In this document: positions 61,550-64,000 of the stretch, piece after piece | How the letters are laid out: each line of letters opens with the position of its first letter | Numbering within the stretch: the stretch's first letter is position 1 | Assembly (NCBI RefSeq): GCF_014805685.1 | Contig: NC_060902.1 | Span: 7,903,786 to 7,967,785 of the forward strand | Direction: 5' to 3' | Length of the DNA stretch: 64,000 nucleotides | DNA from: Silurus meridionalis | Lineage: Eukaryota > Chordata > Actinopteri > Siluriformes > Siluridae | The notes under the pieces: model-generated | What the model was told of the DNA's origin: nothing | Database searches by the model: none | Seen by the model: the letters and a program-made list of their open reading frames with translations, nothing else | Translations under genes and position numbers: made by a program

Positions 61550-64000
61550 CAGGGGTCTCAAACTCAATTTACCTGGGGGCCGCTGGAGGCAGAGTCTGGG
61601 TGAGGCTGGGCCGCATCAGGTTTTCCACAAGAAAACCTTTGTTTAAAAAATTCCAATCTTCTCAAATCTCTTTATTTTTTGAACACAAAATAAGTTGAAA
61701 AAATAAATAAATTAAGAATCAATGAAAAAATAAATAAAGAAATTAAGAATCAATAAGAAAATAAATCAATCACTAATAAATAAATAAAATAATAATAATA
61801 ATCATGAAAATAATAATAATAATTAGATTTCTCTAGTTAGCGACTATATGTGGTTTCTTTAGTCTTCTATATCTGCTGTATTCAGATTCAAATGTCTGTA
61901 TTAACAGTTCTTTAACCTTTAACCTTCTTCTGAACATGAATTGTCCTGAACATGAATGGAACATTGAAGAACATGAACTGTTCTTCTGAACATGGCTTCT
62001 CTTGCCTACTTCTTGCTGCCAGAGACCTGGCAGCGCCTCCTCTCGCATAGCTGAGCCACATTTGGCTTGAGGGAGGAAGCAGTTGAGACCCTCAGTATGG
62101 CTTGAAGATGATCATCAGTAAGTCTGGACCTATACTTGGACTTATTGAAGTTCAAGGTGGAGAAGAGCTTTTCACACAAGTATGTGCTCCCAAAAAGGCA
62201 CATGGTCCGCTTGAACATTCGGGAAAGCTCAGGGAAGCTGGGGGTCAATTCTCTCAAAAATTGCCCAAGCTTGTCTGCTTTTCCACTCACCTCCCTGAAC
62301 TTCGCTTTGAGTTCAGAGTTGCACTGCAGGTCAATGAGCTCCATTTGAAGCACAGGAGGGGCATCTTGCACATCAAAGGAGAAGGGGTCTGCAAAAATTT
62401 GAAATGTGGCTCTGTGCGTCTTGAAGTCTGCAAATCTGTGATCAAATTCCTTCTGTAGCTTCAAAATGACGTCAACATACTTCTCACCACTGAATGGTGT
62501 GCCTGCATCCGCGAGTGCCTTGCATGCTGGGAAATGGCATAGGTTTGTCTGAGAGAGCTGGGCTTTCCATAACACTAGTTTTGTGGAGAATGCTCTCACG
62601 TTGTCATAGGCAGCACTGACAAGTTGCCCCTGGCCTTGTAACTTCTTGTTGAGTACATTAAGCTCATGTGTGATATCAACAAGAAAAGCTAAGTCCATGA
62701 GCCATTTGGGATCACTTAGCACAGGAACATCCACTCCATCCTTCTCCATGAAGGCTTTCACTTCTGCTCTCAACTCAAAAAATCTCTTCAATACGTTTCC
62801 CCTGCTGAGCCAACGTACCTCGGTGAAGTCGAGCACATCCCCATATTCTGACTCCCTTTCCTCTAAAAAAGCACGGAACCTTCGGTGCTTTAAGCCCCTG
62901 GATTTGATTTGGTTGATGCATTTCACAACGACAGACATCACATTGTCAAACTTCAGGCATTTGCTGCAAAGAGCCTGCTGATGGATAATGCAGTGCAGCG
63001 CAATGGCCTCCTCCACACCCTCCTCTTCCAGTTTTTTTTGAACAAGTGCCACCAGTCCATTTTTCCTCCCTGTCATTGATGGTGCTCCATCGGTTGTTAT
63101 CCCAACAAACCTCTTCCATGGCAAACCAGCATTCTTAATGGCATCATACAACTGGCAAAATATCTCCTGAGCGGTGGTCCGGCCATGCATTGGAATTACT
63201 CTGAGCAACTCCTCCATCACTTCAAAATTGTCATTAACACCACGGACATACATTGCGAGCTGGGCAGTGTCGGTGATGTCTGTGGTCTCATCAAGAGTGA
63301 CTGAGTATACACTGAAACATTTGGCTCTCTCACACAGTTGGTCATAAATGTCACTTGACAGGTCAGAAATGCGCTCTGCCACGGTGTTGGCAGAAAGGCT
63401 GATGTTGCTAAACTGACCTTTCTTTTCTGGACAGATTATACTTGCAGCCTGTAATATGCACTTTTTGACAAATTCACCTTCTGTGAATGGCTTTCCTGCT
63501 GTAGCAATCATCTCACTAACCATGTAGCTAGCTTCGACTGCTGCATTACTCTCTTTGGTTGCTTTCTTGAAGAAATCTTGTTGCCTCAGTAGACATGTTT
63601 TAAGATTGGCAACCCGGTTGGCTCTCTCATCTCCCTGGTATTTCGCATACTCCTCAGCATGTCTAGTTGTGTAATGACGTTTCAAATTGTATTCCTTGTG
63701 CACCACAACTTTCTCTGTGCAAATAAGACATTTCGGGGTGCCCCTATGCTCAACAAAGAAATATTGCATTTCCCACTTTTCCTGAAATTGTCTGTGCTCA
63801 TCACCAACCTTTCTATTCACTGCAGGCTTTGAAAAAGACATGTTTGGGGCTGTGTAATAATAATAACTTGTCACTGTCGCATTGACGTTTCAATCAAGCC
63901 TTTAGCCGACGGACAGTGAACGTCTCACTACATGGAGAACGTCATTCCTGCTTCTTTTTATGTGCTGTTGTTACAGTGAAAAAGCGGAAATGACACCGTG
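61550..64000 (-). mobile_element. hAT transposon with intact transposase (right end outside window)
   Basis: The left terminus CAGGGGTCTCAAACTC, followed by AATTTACCTGGGGGCCGCTG, is a typical hAT end. The complete transposase lies on the minus strand. The other terminus and the second 8-bp duplication are beyond position 64,000. The left flanking 8 bp are CTCTATAT. An A-rich tract separates the terminus from the coding region. Confidence 0.88.
62006..63841 (-). CDS. hAT transposase (GTF2IRD2-like branch), uninterrupted
   Basis: A 611-codon protein if started at MSFSKPAVNRKVGDEHRQ; a further upstream ATG at 63,874 adds 11 residues. The later start is preferred because homologous fish proteins begin a similar distance before the zinc finger. 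A BED-type finger uses C38, C41, H56 and H61. The RNase H-like core shows SVTLDETTDI (first aspartate) and GITTDGAPSMTG (second). The C-terminal dimerisation region reads FGSTYLCEKLFSTLNFNKSK then YRSRLTDDHLQAIL. No stop or frameshift occurs, unlike every other transposon gene here. It would act in the nucleus, excising and inserting the element. Confidence 0.93.
   Translation of the reverse strand: MSFSKPAVNRKVGDEHRQFQEKWEMQYFFVEHRGTPKCLICTEKVVVHKEYNLKRHYTTRHAEEYAKYQGDERANRVANLKTCLLRQQDFFKKATKESNAAVEASYMVSEMIATAGKPFTEGEFVKKCILQAASIICPEKKGQFSNISLSANTVAERISDLSSDIYDQLCERAKCFSVYSVTLDETTDITDTAQLAMYVRGVNDNFEVMEELLRVIPMHGRTTAQEIFCQLYDAIKNAGLPWKRFVGITTDGAPSMTGRKNGLVALVQKKLEEEGVEEAIALHCIIHQQALCSKCLKFDNVMSVVVKCINQIKSRGLKHRRFRAFLEERESEYGDVLDFTEVRWLSRGNVLKRFFELRAEVKAFMEKDGVDVPVLSDPKWLMDLAFLVDITHELNVLNKKLQGQGQLVSAAYDNVRAFSTKLVLWKAQLSQTNLCHFPACKALADAGTPFSGEKYVDVILKLQKEFDHRFADFKTHRATFQIFADPFSFDVQDAPPVLQMELIDLQCNSELKAKFREVSGKADKLGQFLRELTPSFPELSRMFKRTMCLFGSTYLCEKLFSTLNFNKSKYRSRLTDDHLQAILRVSTASSLKPNVAQLCERRRCQVSGSKK

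Noticed and set aside
62102..62981. Plus-strand frames opposite the hAT transposase
   Set aside because: They are antisense shadows of the intact minus-strand gene with no recognisable domain.
1..64000. CRISPR arrays, operons, bacterial genes or rRNA
   Set aside because: No regularly spaced short repeats, no compact gene strings and no rRNA-like sequence were seen. All content is eukaryotic.

Overview
The window looks like repeat-rich, AT-rich vertebrate DNA from a ray-finned (teleost) fish. The evidence is the mix of elements: Sleeping-Beauty-type and other Tc1 transposons, many hAT and pogo-like elements, DIRS, BEL/Pao and Ty3/Gypsy retroelements, an RTE-clade LINE with a (GAA)n-like tail, L2-clade LINEs, a tRNA-Glu SINE and long CA/TG microsatellites. 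Host genes are split into small exons with GT-AG introns. No species is claimed.

Layout. 1-8,050 is a Russian-doll nest: an RTE-clade LINE on the minus strand was entered by a CACTA/EnSpm-like element (100-7,804), which carries a truncated Tc1 element, which in turn carries a Ty3/Gypsy retrotransposon with two identical 164-bp LTRs. 8,138-11,789 holds a pogo-like MITE and a nearly full-length RTE-clade LINE with a 17-bp target duplication. 12,783-14,366 is a Sleeping-Beauty-like Tc1 element. 14,457-14,655 is an isolated minus-strand exon resembling pmel. 14,760-16,694 is a DIRS-type retroelement remnant. 18,243-24,331 is a minus-strand sarnp-like gene (SAP domain; RNA-export adaptor family), of which six exons are visible.

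The dominant structural fact is a segmental duplication. About 21,441-33,760 and 46,823-61,248 are two copies in the same orientation. Each contains the first three sarnp-like exons and a disabled multi-exon tyrosine-recombinase-like (Crypton-type) gene that was already split by the same RTE LINE insertion. Each copy then gained private insertions, and the other copy preserves the empty site: a pogo-like element and a solo LTR in copy 1, and a nested hAT cluster, an L2 fragment and another hAT element in copy 2. The sarnp gene continues beyond the left edge of copy 1 but not of copy 2, so copy 1 is probably the donor.

33,244-46,822, between and overlapping the copies, is a graveyard: an L2-clade LINE split by a hAT element, a tRNA-Glu SINE built from both ends of the RTE LINE, pogo and hAT MITEs, a BEL/Pao element broken by a hAT element and by a minus-strand endogenous retrovirus, and that retrovirus itself cut off exactly where duplication copy 2 starts. 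61,550 to the window end is a hAT transposon whose 611-622-codon transposase is the only long uninterrupted reading frame here.

The window is mostly a record of transposition around a fragment of a host locus. The host genes do not form a pathway visible from the sequence; sarnp and pmel lie near each other in human 12q13.2 (recalled, not checked), which fits an ancestral neighbourhood. All exon and element limits were read by eye and may be off by a few bases.
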